Source of the DNA: Aurantimonas manganoxydans SI85-9A1
GTDB taxonomy: Bacteria; Pseudomonadota; Alphaproteobacteria; Rhizobiales; Rhizobiaceae
NCBI RefSeq assembly: GCF_000153465.1
Contig: NZ_CH672387.1
Span: forward strand, 3,220,932-3,284,931
Length of the DNA: 64,000 bases
Reading direction: 5' to 3'
Both the position numbers and the translations under genes were made by a program. Under the pieces are notes generated by a model. The model saw only the letters and a program-made list of their open reading frames with translations. It did not search any database and was not told the origin of the DNA. Shown in pieces: positions 46,761 through 56,004 of this stretch; position 1 is the stretch's first letter, and the number at the start of each line of letters is the position of its first letter.

Positions 46761-48859
46761 CAGCTCTTCAGGCGCTGCCAGCCCTCGTCCGGCGCAAAAC
46801 GCGGCCCATGCTTGTCGGCCAGTTCGTTCATCCGGGCGACGATCTCGTCGACGCCGCGCTGCTTCGCGTAATGGATCGGGCCGCCGCGGAAGGGCGCAAA
46901 GCCGGTGCCGAAGATCATCGCGCCGTCGGCGACGTGCTCGCTCTCCACCACGCCCTCGCGCAGGCACGCGACGACCGCGTTCAGCATCGGCAGGATCAGC
47001 CGGTCGAGCATGTCCGGATCGTCCTTCGAACCGTCCGGCAGCCCGTCGAGGCGCTGCTTCTGCGGCTCGCCGTCCTCGTCATAGGCATAGAGCCCCGCGC
47101 CGGTCTTGCGGCCGAGCTTGCCTTCGTCGACCATGGTCTGCAGCCAGCCGGGCGAATCCGGAAACGCCGTGTCGAGGCGTTCGCGCAGGGAGGCGGAGAC
47201 GTCGAGGGCGATGTCGAGCCCGACCTGGTCGGTCAGCTCGACCGGGCCCATGGGCATGCCGAATCGTTCGGCGCAGGCGTCGATGCGCTCCTTCGGAATG
47301 CCCTCGTCGACCATGATCAGCGCCTCGGCCATGTACGGCGTCAGCGAGCGGTTGACGAGGAAGCCCGGCGCCGAGGTGACCGGGGCCGGCAGGCGCGACA
47401 GCTCCGCCGCGAAGGCGGTCGCCCGGCGCGCCGTCTCGGAGCTGATCGCATCGTGGCTGACGATCTCGATCAGCTGCATGCGCGAGACCGGATTGAAGAA
47501 ATGCAGTCCGACGAGGCGCGAGGGATCGGCGAGACCCGCGGCAAGATCGGCCAGCGGCAGTGCCGAGGTGTTGGTCGCCAAGAGCGCCCCCTCCTTCAGC
47601 TGCGGTTCGATCTCCGCATAGATCTTGCGCTTCAGCTCGATCTTCTCGGGCGCCGCCTCGATGACGATGTCGGCGCGGCCGATGCCGTAGCCCATCGGGT
47701 CCGGCACCAGCCGATCGAGCGCATCGCGCACTTTCAGCGGGTCCTTCAGGGTCGCCTTCAGCATCTTCTGCGCCGCCCTGATCGCCTTGCCGATCGGTGC
47801 CGTCGCCACGTCGCCCAGCGTCACGGAAAAGCCCTCGCGCGCCGCCCAGGCGGCGATGTCGCCGCCCATGGCGCCGGCGCCCACCACGTGAACGTGCCGG
47901 ATCCCGGATGCCCCCTCCTTCAAGCCGCGCATGGTCTCGCGCAGGAAGAACACCCGCACGAGGTTCTGGGCGGTGTCGGTCTCGATCAGCTCGGCGAAGC
48001 TGTCGATCTCGCCCTCCTGCATGGCCTTGGCGTCGCCGCCATGGGCCTCCCACAGATCGATCAGCCGGTAGGGCGCCGGATAGTGCTCCTGCGGCGCCTT
48101 GGCGGCGGCGCTCTTGCGCATCTGCTTGGCGGCCAGCGAGCGCGCCGGCTTCACCGAGAAGGCGTGCCCCTTCAGGCTGCGGCTCGCGGTCGGCAGATCG
48201 TTGTAGAGCGCGGCCTGCACGGCCGAGGCGACGTGGCGCTCCTCGACCACCGCGTCGACGAGGCCGATCGACTTCGCCTTCTTCGCCGGCATCGACTTGC
48301 CGGTCAGCATCATGGTCATCGCCTCGACCGGATCGGCGATGGCGGTCGAGCGGTAGGTTCCGCCGAGCCCCGGATGCAGGCCGAGCATGACTTCGGGAAA
48401 GCCGAGGCTGGCATCGGCGACGGCAATCCGCCGGTCGCAGGCCAGCGCCAGTTCCAGCCCGGCGCCGAGGCAGTGGCCGTGAATGACCGCGATGGTCTTG
48501 GCCTTCACCTTCGCCAGCCGGTCGAGGACGAGATGGGCTTCCTTGAGCATGCCGCGGATCTCGCCGGTCGAGGCGCCGGCGAATTGCTGGATGTCGGCGC
48601 CGGCGGCAAAACCCGACGGCTTGGCCGAGCGGATGACGACGGCCGAGGGGCGCTGGTCGATGATCTGGTCGACGTGGTGCGACAGTTCCTCGATCACGCT
48701 GCGGTCGATGGTGTTGACCGACTTGCCCGGGCGGTCGAGCACCAGCCAGTAGACGTAGTCGTCGTCCGTGGCGGCGCGCCAGTTGCCGGTCTGCTCCGCG
48801 TCACGCACCGGCCCGAGTTCGAGGGCGCGTTCGGATAGTGCCTTCAGCATTCTGCCCAT
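46760..48859 (-). CDS. fadJ: Fatty-acid oxidation multifunctional enzyme: enoyl-CoA hydratase / 3-hydroxyacyl-CoA dehydrogenase
   Basis: The 699-residue protein carries out two successive beta-oxidation steps. The N-terminal hydratase domain (about 30-215) has AAGADIQQF and both catalytic glutamates, in GAGLELALACD (about 131) and GFPEVMLGLHPG (about 153). The dehydrogenase domain (about 315-605) has the NAD site VVGAGAMGGDIA (about 322-333), NTSALPLADLA and HFFNPVSRMQLIEIV (about 436-450), followed by the C-terminal repeats. It lies 68 bases downstream of the thiolase gene and overlaps the acetyl-CoA hydrolase gene. FadB and FadJ cannot be told apart confidently from this; the symbol follows operon context. 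Confidence 0.93.
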   Translation of the reverse strand: MGRMLKALSERALELGPVRDAEQTGNWRAATDDDYVYWLVLDRPGKSVNTIDRSVIEELSHHVDQIIDQRPSAVVIRSAKPSGFAAGADIQQFAGASTGEIRGMLKEAHLVLDRLAKVKAKTIAVIHGHCLGAGLELALACDRRIAVADASLGFPEVMLGLHPGLGGTYRSTAIADPVEAMTMMLTGKSMPAKKAKSIGLVDAVVEERHVASAVQAALYNDLPTASRSLKGHAFSVKPARSLAAKQMRKSAAAKAPQEHYPAPYRLIDLWEAHGGDAKAMQEGEIDSFAELIETDTAQNLVRVFFLRETMRGLKEGASGIRHVHVVGAGAMGGDIAAWAAREGFSVTLGDVATAPIGKAIRAAQKMLKATLKDPLKVRDALDRLVPDPMGYGIGRADIVIEAAPEKIELKRKIYAEIEPQLKEGALLATNTSALPLADLAAGLADPSRLVGLHFFNPVSRMQLIEIVSHDAISSETARRATAFAAELSRLPAPVTSAPGFLVNRSLTPYMAEALIMVDEGIPKERIDACAERFGMPMGPVELTDQVGLDIALDVSASLRERLDTAFPDSPGWLQTMVDEGKLGRKTGAGLYAYDEDGEPQKQRLDGLPDGSKDDPDMLDRLILPMLNAVVACLREGVVESEHVADGAMIFGTGFAPFRGGPIHYAKQRGVDEIVARMNELADKHGPRFAPDEGWQRLKS

Positions 48860-48927
48860 GGGTGTGCTCTCGTCTTTCGTCGAATGTCAGGCGCCCGGAC
48901 CGGTTCGCGGTCCGGCGGCGGGGCGGG

Positions 48928-50211
48928 TCAGGCCGCTTCCAAAAGCATGGCGCCGCCGAGGCCACCGCCGATGCACTCGGTGGCGATGCCGCGCCTGCGA
49001 CCGAGCCGGCGCATGGCATTGGCCAGATGCAGGGTGATGCGGTTGCCGCTGGTGCCCACCGGGTGGCCGAGCGAGATGGCGCCGCCATCGACATTGATGT
49101 TGGCGTGGTCGATGCGACCGCCGCGCCCGTCGAGGCCGAGAACGCCGTCGGCGACCTTCGGATCGTCGAAGGCGGCGATGCAGGCCAGGACCTGCGCCGC
49201 GAAGGCCTCGTTCAGCTCCCACAGATCGACGTCGGCCACGCCCATTCCCCGCCGCTTGAGGATCGGCGCGGTCGAGACCACCGGGCCGAGCCCCATGATC
49301 GACGGGTCCAGTGCGCCCCATTCGGAATCGACGATCCGCGCCAGCGGCGTCAGGCCTTGGCGCTCGACGGCTTCCTCGGACGCAAGGATCGTCCAGGACG
49401 CGCCATCGGTGATCTGCGAGGCGTTGCCGGCCGTCACCTTGCCATAGGGGCGCTCGAAGACCGGCTTCAGCTTCGCGAGGCTCTTGGCGGTAGAGCCCGG
49501 CCGCACGCCGTCGTCATGGTCGAAGACCTCGCCGTCGCGCGAGAAGGCCGGCAGCATCTCGTCCTTCAGCCAGCCTTCCTTGGTGGCGTGGGCCAGCCGG
49601 TTGTGGCTCTCGGCGGCATAGCTGTCGGCGTCGCGCCGCGAGATGTCGAAGAGATGCGCCAGGATCTCGGCGGTCTGGCCCATGTTGAGATCGGAGATCG
49701 GATCGGTCAGGCCCCGCTCCAGCCCGATCACCGGCTTCAGGAATTCGGGCTTCAGGCCGGTGAAGGCCTTCAGCCGGTCGGTGGTCGAGCGGGCCCCGTT
49801 CAGCCTGGCGAACCAGTCCACCGCGCCGCGGCGGAGCACCAGCGGCGAATGGCTCAGCGCCTCGGCGCCGCCGGCCAGCACCATGTCGGCCTTCCCGAGC
49901 TCGATGGTCCGGAACGCCGTGTCGATCGACTGCATGCCCGAGCCGCAATTGATCTGCACGGTGAAGGCCGGAATCTCCTCCGACAGGCCGAGCCGCAGGG
50001 CGGCCACCCGCGCCGGGTTCATCTCGTCGGCCACGACATTGACGCAGCCGAGGATGACGAGGTCGATGGCGTCCGGCCCGAAGGGCTGGCGCAGCATCAG
50101 GGGCCGCCCGCACTGGACCGCGAGATCGACGGGAGAGAACGGTCCCGGCTTGCCCCGCGCCTTGATGAAGGGCGTGCGCGCGCCGTCGACGAGATAGACG
50201 GGTCTGGTCAT
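48928..50211 (-). CDS. Acetyl-CoA C-acyltransferase (thiolase, FadI-like)
   Basis: The 427-residue thiolase cleaves 3-ketoacyl-CoA to acetyl-CoA and a shortened acyl-CoA. All catalytic residues are seen: nucleophilic Cys in INCGSGMQSID (about 88-98), NEAFAAQVL (about 333), His in SLGHPVGTSGNR (about 383-394) and Cys in ECIGGGLGGAM (about 411-421). The N-terminal VDGARTPFIKARG is typical of long-chain FadI-type enzymes. It overlaps the fadE stop by one base (TAATG), showing translational coupling. It acts directly after FadJ in the pathway. Confidence 0.94.
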   Translation of the reverse strand: MTRPVYLVDGARTPFIKARGKPGPFSPVDLAVQCGRPLMLRQPFGPDAIDLVILGCVNVVADEMNPARVAALRLGLSEEIPAFTVQINCGSGMQSIDTAFRTIELGKADMVLAGGAEALSHSPLVLRRGAVDWFARLNGARSTTDRLKAFTGLKPEFLKPVIGLERGLTDPISDLNMGQTAEILAHLFDISRRDADSYAAESHNRLAHATKEGWLKDEMLPAFSRDGEVFDHDDGVRPGSTAKSLAKLKPVFERPYGKVTAGNASQITDGASWTILASEEAVERQGLTPLARIVDSEWGALDPSIMGLGPVVSTAPILKRRGMGVADVDLWELNEAFAAQVLACIAAFDDPKVADGVLGLDGRGGRIDHANINVDGGAISLGHPVGTSGNRITLHLANAMRRLGRRRGIATECIGGGLGGAMLLEAA

Positions 50212-52481
50212 TATTCGGCTGCCTCGCGGTGGGTTTCGTCGCCTCCGGTGCGGTTTCGGTCGTGCTGGGAGGCGATCGGGGACACGTCGGCCATCGGGAA
50301 TGCGTCGACGGCCACGACCTGGTCGACCGCCGCCTTGGCCTCGGCCAGACGGTCGAATTCGGCATCGGTGATGATTCCGGCGTCCCGCGCCTCGGCCGGA
50401 TCGCGCATCTTCGCCTCGCGCATCTTCTTCTCGATGGGCGCCGCCTCGGTGACGAGTTCGAAGGCGAGTTCCAGATCCTTGACCGGATGCTCGGCATGGC
50501 CTTCGCCGAGATAGAGATCCGGGGTCAGGCGATCACGCTGCGAGGACGGCCGCATCAGGATCGCGGCGACCTCGCCGGTCAGTTCGTCCGACGGCTCCTG
50601 GAAGGGCACGCCCAGCGGGAAGGCCAGAACCCGGGTCACGGCCGCGGCCCAGCGGGCGGGCAGATTGTCGAGCACGCCCTCGAAGGCGAGCGACATCCGG
50701 TTGTATCCCTTCTGCATGATGAACTCGACGATCGGACGGTCCACCTCCGGGCGGCCCTCGACCTCGAAGCGCTTCAGGACCGCGCCCAGCAGATAGAGCT
50801 CGGACAGGATGTCGCCGAGCCGGGCCGACAGCATCTCCTTGCGCTTCAAGGCGCCGCCGAGCGTCAGCAGCGACAGGTCGGCGACCAGCGCGAAGGCCGA
50901 GGCGAAGCGCGAGAGCTGGCGCCAATGGCCGATGAAGGCGGCATTCTTCGGTGCCGGGGCGGCCATACCGCCGGTCCAGCCACGCACGAAGCAGCGGAAC
51001 GCATTGGTCAGCGAATGGCCGACATGCTTCCAGAAATGCGTGTCGAACTCCTTCAGCCCGCGATCCTCGTCCTCGTCGGACAGGGCCAGCAATTCCTTCA
51101 GCATGTAGGGATGGGCACGGATAGCGCCCTGCCCGAAGATCATCAGATTGCGGGTCAGGATGTTGGCGCCCTCGACGGTGATGCCGATGGGGACCGACTT
51201 GTACTGGGCGCCGAGATAGTTCTTCGGCCCGTCGATGATGCCCTTGCCGCCATGGATATCCATGGCCCGCTCGACGGATTCGCGCATGCGATAGGTGGCG
51301 TGGGCCTTCATGATCGCCGACACGACCGAGGGCTTGTGGCCCTCGTCGAGCGCCGCAACGGTCAGACGCCGCGCGGCGTCGATCAGATAGGCGTTGGCGG
51401 CGATTTCGGCGAGCGGCTGCTGGATGCCCTCGAACATGCCGATCGGCACGTTGAACTGGGTGCGCACGCGGGCATAGGCGCCGGTGGTGCGGGCGCAGAA
51501 AGCAGCCGCCGCGGCCGATTGCGACGGCAGCGAGATGCCGCGCCCGGCGGCCAGCGCCGTCATCAGCATGGTCCAGCCCTGGCCGATCTGCTCAGCGCCA
51601 CCGAGGATCCAGTCCAGCGGAATGAACACGTCCTCGCCGTAAAGCGGGCCGTTCTGGAAATAGGTGGAAGCGGGAATATGCCGGTCGCCGGTGCGGACCC
51701 CGGGCGTGTCGGTCGGGATCAGTGCCACCGTGATGCCCAGATCCTCGCCGCGTCCGAGATGGTTCTCGGGGTCGAACATCTTGAAGGCGAGGCCCATCAC
51801 CGTCGCGACGGGACCGAGCGTGATGTAGCGCTTGTGGAAGTTGAGGCGTATGCCGAGTTTGCGCTCGCCCTCGTGCTCGCCATATTCGACGACGCCGCGA
51901 TCGGTCATCGCCGCCGCATCCGAGCCGGCTTCCGGCGAGGTCAGGCCGAAGCAGGGAATCTCGCGGCCGTCGGCCAGTCGCGGCAGCCAGTGATCGCGCT
52001 GCTCCTGCGTGCCGAAATGCAGCATCAGCTCGCCGGGTCCGAGCGAGTTGGGCACCATCACCGTGACGCCGGCGACGACGCTGGCCGAGGAAACCTTGCG
52101 CACGACTTCCGAATGGGCGGTGTTGGAAAAGCCGAGGCCGCCATATTCCTTCGGGATGATCATGCCGAAGAACTTCTTGCGGCGCATGAAGTCCCAGACT
52201 TCGGGCGGCAGGTCGCGGTCCTCCCAGACCAGCTTCCATTCGTCGATCATGGCGCAGAGTTCGTTGACCGGGCCGTCGATGAAGGCCTGCTCGTCAGGGG
52301 ACAGCCGCGCCGGCGGCATGGCGACCAGCTTGTCCCAGTCGGGATTGCCGGTGAAGAGCTCCCCGTCCCACCAGACCGTGCCGGCGTCGATGGCCTCGCG
52401 TTCGGTGGCCGAAATCGGCGGCATCACCGTCTTCGCCCATTTGAAGATCGGCCGCGTCAGCTTTTCCTGACGAAAGGACAT
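50211..52481 (-). CDS. fadE: Acyl-CoA dehydrogenase FadE (long form with DUF1974-like C-terminus)
   Basis: FadE starts beta-oxidation by forming the 2-enoyl-CoA with FAD. The 756-residue protein is the long proteobacterial form: an N-terminal part (about 1-75), the dehydrogenase core with FFGMIIPKEYGGLGF (about 109-123), CFGLTSPEAGSDAAAMT (about 176-192) and catalytic VEGANILTRN (about 435), and a C-terminal domain (about 480-756) typical of FadE. It is the first gene of a four-gene operon with fadA-like, fadJ and the acetyl-CoA hydrolase/transferase. Its promoter must lie in the 182-base gap before purD. Confidence 0.95.
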   Translation of the reverse strand: MSFRQEKLTRPIFKWAKTVMPPISATEREAIDAGTVWWDGELFTGNPDWDKLVAMPPARLSPDEQAFIDGPVNELCAMIDEWKLVWEDRDLPPEVWDFMRRKKFFGMIIPKEYGGLGFSNTAHSEVVRKVSSASVVAGVTVMVPNSLGPGELMLHFGTQEQRDHWLPRLADGREIPCFGLTSPEAGSDAAAMTDRGVVEYGEHEGERKLGIRLNFHKRYITLGPVATVMGLAFKMFDPENHLGRGEDLGITVALIPTDTPGVRTGDRHIPASTYFQNGPLYGEDVFIPLDWILGGAEQIGQGWTMLMTALAAGRGISLPSQSAAAAAFCARTTGAYARVRTQFNVPIGMFEGIQQPLAEIAANAYLIDAARRLTVAALDEGHKPSVVSAIMKAHATYRMRESVERAMDIHGGKGIIDGPKNYLGAQYKSVPIGITVEGANILTRNLMIFGQGAIRAHPYMLKELLALSDEDEDRGLKEFDTHFWKHVGHSLTNAFRCFVRGWTGGMAAPAPKNAAFIGHWRQLSRFASAFALVADLSLLTLGGALKRKEMLSARLGDILSELYLLGAVLKRFEVEGRPEVDRPIVEFIMQKGYNRMSLAFEGVLDNLPARWAAAVTRVLAFPLGVPFQEPSDELTGEVAAILMRPSSQRDRLTPDLYLGEGHAEHPVKDLELAFELVTEAAPIEKKMREAKMRDPAEARDAGIITDAEFDRLAEAKAAVDQVVAVDAFPMADVSPIASQHDRNRTGGDETHREAAE

Positions 52482-52663
52482 GGGGTGCGCTCCCGGTTCG
52501 AAACTCCTGTGCGCCTAATGTATGGTCGCGCCGATGGTTTCCCAGCCATGCATGTGCATTGCCGCATGCGCGGACGCGGCGACGCGTCACCGCGCCCTTC
52601 GACAGGCGCGGCGACAGCGGATGGGATGTGCGTTCGGAATTCTGCCGAGACCGTGGCCTGCGG

Positions 52664-53938
52664 TCAGGACTCGGTCATGATGGCGCGGTGGCCAATGTCG
52701 GAGCGCCAGAAACCCTCGGTCCAGTCCACCGCCTCGACACCCTCATAGGCGCGGCGGGCCGCTTCCTTCACCGTGGCGCCGGTGGCGGTGACGTTGAGGA
52801 CGCGCCCGCCCGTCGCCACCAATCCGCCGTCGGCCAGGGACGTGCCGGCCTGGAAGACCCGCATCGAGGCGTCGGGCGCCGGCAGGCTGCGGATCGCGGT
52901 ACCCTTGGCATAGGTCCCGGGATAGCCGTCGGCGGCCATGACCACCGTCAGCGCCCGCGCGTCGGACCATTCGGGGCGGACGCCGGAGACGTCCCCCTCG
53001 GCGGCGGCCAGCAGGATCGGCAGGACGTCGCTCTCCAGGCGCATCATCAGCACCTGGCATTCGGGATCGCCGAAGCGGACATTGTATTCGATCAGCTTCG
53101 GGCCGGTCTCGGTCAGCATCAGGCCGACATAGAGAACGCCCCGGAACGGCGTCCCGGCCGCCGTCATGCCGGCCAGGGTCGGCTCGACGATCTCGCGCAT
53201 GACGCGCTTGGTCACCGCGTCGGTCATCGGCAGGGCCGGCGAATAGGCGCCCATGCCGCCGGTGTTCGGGCCGCGGTCGCGGTCGAAGGCGCGCTTGTGG
53301 TCCTGGGCCGTACCGAAGAACAGCGCCCGCTCGCCGTCGCAGATGCAGAAGAGGCTCGCCTCCTCGCCCTCGAGGAATTCCTCGACCACCACTTCGGCGC
53401 CCGGGCCACCGAAATCGCCCTCGAAGCAGGCGTCGACGGCGGCGATCGCCTCTTCCTTGGTCTCGGCGACGGTCACGCCCTTGCCGGCCGCCAGGCCATC
53501 GGCCTTCACCACGATCGGCACGCCGCCGGCATTGATGTAGTCGCGGGCCGCGGCGGCATCGGAAAAGCGCCGGTAGCGGGCGGTCGGGATGTCGTGCAGC
53601 GTGCACAGATCCTTGGTGAAGCCCTTCGAGCCCTCGAGCCGCGCGGCGGCCTTCGACGGACCGAACACCTTGATGCCGGCCTCGCTCAGCGCATCGGCCA
53701 GACCGTCGACCAGCGGCTGTTCGGGTCCGACCACGACGAGGCCGATCGCATGGTCGCGGCAAAAGCCGGTGACGGCTGCCGCATCGGCGACGTCCAGGGC
53801 GACGATCTCGGCATGTTCGGCGACGCCCGGATTGCCGGGCGCGGCGAACAGTTTTCCCAGCTCCGGCGACTGGGCGATCTTCCAGGCGAGCGCATGCTCG
53901 CGGCCACCCGATCCGATGAGAAGAACATTGATCGTCAT
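52664..53938 (-). CDS. purD: Phosphoribosylamine-glycine ligase
   Basis: PurD joins glycine to phosphoribosylamine in purine biosynthesis using ATP. The 424-residue ATP-grasp protein begins [16 protein letters not shown] (about 4-19) with the nucleotide-binding glycine loop. It continues through [12 protein letters not shown] (about 71), the ATP-grasp segments [15 protein letters not shown] (about 142-156) and [12 protein letters not shown] (about 187-198), and the hairpin [14 protein letters not shown] (about 222). The order of domains A, ATP and B is complete. It is divergent from ubiA, with a 258-base gap that contains no obvious gene. Confidence 0.97.
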   Translation of the reverse strand: MTINVLLIGSGGREHALAWKIAQSPELGKLFAAPGNPGVAEHAEIVALDVADAAAVTGFCRDHAIGLVVVGPEQPLVDGLADALSEAGIKVFGPSKAAARLEGSKGFTKDLCTLHDIPTARYRRFSDAAAARDYINAGGVPIVVKADGLAAGKGVTVAETKEEAIAAVDACFEGDFGGPGAEVVVEEFLEGEEASLFCICDGERALFFGTAQDHKRAFDRDRGPNTGGMGAYSPALPMTDAVTKRVMREIVEPTLAGMTAAGTPFRGVLYVGLMLTETGPKLIEYNVRFGDPECQVLMMRLESDVLPILLAAAEGDVSGVRPEWSDARALTVVMAADGYPGTYAKGTAIRSLPAPDASMRVFQAGTSLADGGLVATGGRVLNVTATGATVKEAARRAYEGVEAVDWTEGFWRSDIGHRAIMTES

Positions 53939-54196
53939 GCAGTCCTGCCAGCGTCTTTGTCGCGCGGGCGGAGATCGGCAAGTCCCCGCACCGGACGCGA
54001 TGAATTTCCACGAGATTTCACGACGGACGGACGGTCCTTGATCTTGGCAGACCTGTCCGTTCCGGCCGCGCTCGACAGCCGACGGTGCGGATTACGTTTC
54101 AGTTTGCCCCGCGGTCAAGTTCCCGACGCGAGAAAGTCACATGGGAGATCGTCGAAAAAACTTGACTGCGGCATTTTTGCGGACATGGTCGGGAAC

Positions 54197-55204
54197 ATGT
54201 CGAATCTCAAAGGCACCCTCGTCGACAAGGCTGATCGCGTTGCCGACGCGCCGTCGAACAACTGGGTCTATCGCACGCTGCCGCGCGGCGCCTGGCCGTA
54301 CGCGCAGCTCGCCCGCTGGGACCGCCCCATCGGCTGGCAGCTGCTGCTGTGGCCATGCTGGTGGTCGGCCGCACTGGCGCCGCAGGCGGTGGCCGCCGGC
54401 GCGGTGCATACGGGGCTGCCGAGCCTGTGGCACCTGGCGCTGTTCCTGATCGGCGCCATCGCCATGCGCGGTGCCGGCTGCACCTATAACGACCTCGTCG
54501 ACCAGAAGATCGACGACATGGTCGCGCGCACCCGCTCGCGCCCGCTGCCCTCCGGCCGGGTCACGCGGCGCCAGGCGAAGATGTTCCTCGCCCTGCAGGC
54601 CGCCGTCGGCTTCCTGGTGCTGATCCAGTTCAACAATTTCGCCATCCTGCTCGGCATCGCGTCGCTGGGCACGGTCGCCATCTACCCGTTCCTGAAGCGC
54701 TTCACCGACTGGCCGCAGCTTGGCCTCGGCCTCGCCTTCTCCTGGGGTGCGCTGATGGGCTGGGCCGGCTATTGGGGCACGCTGTCGCTGGCGCCGGTGC
54801 TGCTCTATACCGGCAGTATCCTGTGGGTGATCGGCTACGACACGATCTACGCCCATCAGGACAAGGAGGACGACGCGCTGGTCGGCGTGCGCTCCACCGC
54901 AAGGCTGTTCGGCGAGCGCACCAAGGGCGCGCTGACGATCCTGTATCTGGGCACGCTGGCGCTGTTTCTCGCCGCCTTCGTCTCCACCGGGCAGGCCAGT
55001 GGCGGCGGGGTCAGCTGGCCGGCCTATGCGGGCCTGGCGATCGGCGCCTTCCAGATGATCTGGCAGATCCGCACCCTCGATATCGACGATCCGGATCAGT
55101 GCCTCGGCCTGTTCAAGTCGAACACGATCTTCGGCTGGATCGTCTTCTTCGGCCTGATCGTGTCGGCGCTCTGGTCGCTGTCCTTCCCGATCCCGGCAAC
55201 CTGA
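54197..55204 (+). CDS. ubiA: 4-hydroxybenzoate polyprenyltransferase
   Basis: UbiA attaches the polyprenyl tail to 4-hydroxybenzoate in ubiquinone synthesis, in the inner membrane. The 335-residue protein has about nine membrane segments and the two Asp-rich motifs, NDLVDQKIDDMVARTRSRPL (about 103-122) and DTIYAHQDKEDD (about 221-232). WDRPIGWQLLLWPCWW near the N-terminus is characteristic. ATG 54197 is preceded by a CGGGAA stretch; ATG 54185 is in frame. Ubiquinone feeds electrons to the chain that ends in the cox oxidase encoded at 20-26 kb. A strong hairpin follows the stop. Confidence 0.95.
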   Translation: MSNLKGTLVDKADRVADAPSNNWVYRTLPRGAWPYAQLARWDRPIGWQLLLWPCWWSAALAPQAVAAGAVHTGLPSLWHLALFLIGAIAMRGAGCTYNDLVDQKIDDMVARTRSRPLPSGRVTRRQAKMFLALQAAVGFLVLIQFNNFAILLGIASLGTVAIYPFLKRFTDWPQLGLGLAFSWGALMGWAGYWGTLSLAPVLLYTGSILWVIGYDTIYAHQDKEDDALVGVRSTARLFGERTKGALTILYLGTLALFLAAFVSTGQASGGGVSWPAYAGLAIGAFQMIWQIRTLDIDDPDQCLGLFKSNTIFGWIVFFGLIVSALWSLSFPIPAT

Positions 55205-55206
55205 AA

Positions 55207-55235
55207 CGCCGCGCATCCCCGAAGGATGCGCGGCG
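55207..55235. other. Perfect 12-bp stem-loop between convergent ubiA and DUF6101 genes
   Basis: Arms 55207-55218 and 55224-55235 pair perfectly around a 5-nt loop, 2 bases past the ubiA stop and 29 bases past the DUF6101 stop. It lacks a T-run on either strand. It is probably a bidirectional terminator or 3' stabiliser, like several others in the window. Confidence 0.6.
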
Positions 55236-55264
55236 CTCGACCTGTTGCCGTCGTCTGCCGACGA

Positions 55265-55834
55265 TCAGTGGCGGGCGATGATCTCCTCGCCGCTGACGAT
55301 CATGCGGATGCCGAGGCCCGGCTTGCGACGGGCGAGGAAGCGCGGCCGGCGCTGGCGGTTCGGCGAGCGCCGACGCGGTGCCGGTGCGGCCGCCTTGATC
55401 TTCCCCAGCGTCTCTTCGAGACTCTGGATGGTGCCGTCGGCCTCGACCATCAGCATCGGCAGGCCGAACAGATCGGCCCAGCCGCGCCAGTCGGCGGCCA
55501 CGTCGTAAAGGTCGCTGGCCACCAGAAGCGGCACGGTGCATTTGGGATCGTGGTGATGCAGCTCGAGGGTAACGGTCACCTCGCCGTCGCCGTTCTCCAT
55601 GGCGCGGGCCGCGACGCCCTTGAAGGCGCGGGCCGGCAGCGCGATGGACACCGGAATGCCGGACTGATCGAGCTTGCGATGGACGACAGCGCCCCGGCGA
55701 TCGACCTTGTAGGTGACCATTTCCCCGTCCTCGACCATCTCGATCGTCTGGCGACGGTCTGAGGCAGCGGGATCGAGGCGGACCGGAACGGTGGCCCAAT
55801 TGGGCCGGGCTGCTGTGTTCGGAGCGATGCTCAT
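55265..55834 (-). CDS. DUF6101 family protein
   Basis: The 189-residue protein matches the DUF6101 family of uncharacterised Hyphomicrobiales proteins by its overall pattern. The N-terminal half has VPVRLDPAASDRRQTIEM and an acidic VEDGEMVTYKVDRRGAVVHRK-like beta region; the centre is rich in beta strands (TVTLELHHHDPKC). The C-terminus (about 150-175) is strongly basic, RRRSPNRQRRPRFLARRKPG, suggesting nucleic acid or membrane contact. No signal peptide or membrane segment is present. Function is unknown. Confidence 0.75.
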   Translation of the reverse strand: MSIAPNTAARPNWATVPVRLDPAASDRRQTIEMVEDGEMVTYKVDRRGAVVHRKLDQSGIPVSIALPARAFKGVAARAMENGDGEVTVTLELHHHDPKCTVPLLVASDLYDVAADWRGWADLFGLPMLMVEADGTIQSLEETLGKIKAAAPAPRRRSPNRQRRPRFLARRKPGLGIRMIVSGEEIIARH

Positions 55835-56004
55835 GGATTGACGCCTTCTGCCTCTGTCGAGAGCCGATGTTTCGGTCTCTCCCTGTCAGCCGATGTCTCC
55901 CGGCTTTGATATGACGACAGTAGGATGCGCATCTTGAAGTCGCGCTAAGAAAGGCGGTTAAGTGTTCCTCACTCCGACGAGGGTTACCAAGACGAAAACT
56001 TGAA

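Noticed and set aside
50229-52748. 839-codon open frame on the plus strand, opposite fadE
   Set aside because: Antisense shadow; no recognisable motifs and full overlap with a conserved gene.
54162-54190. TTGACT upstream of ubiA as a -35 element
   Set aside because: No acceptable -10 occurs at 16-18 bases; the hexamer at 17 bases is ATGGTC, which overlaps the possible start codon.
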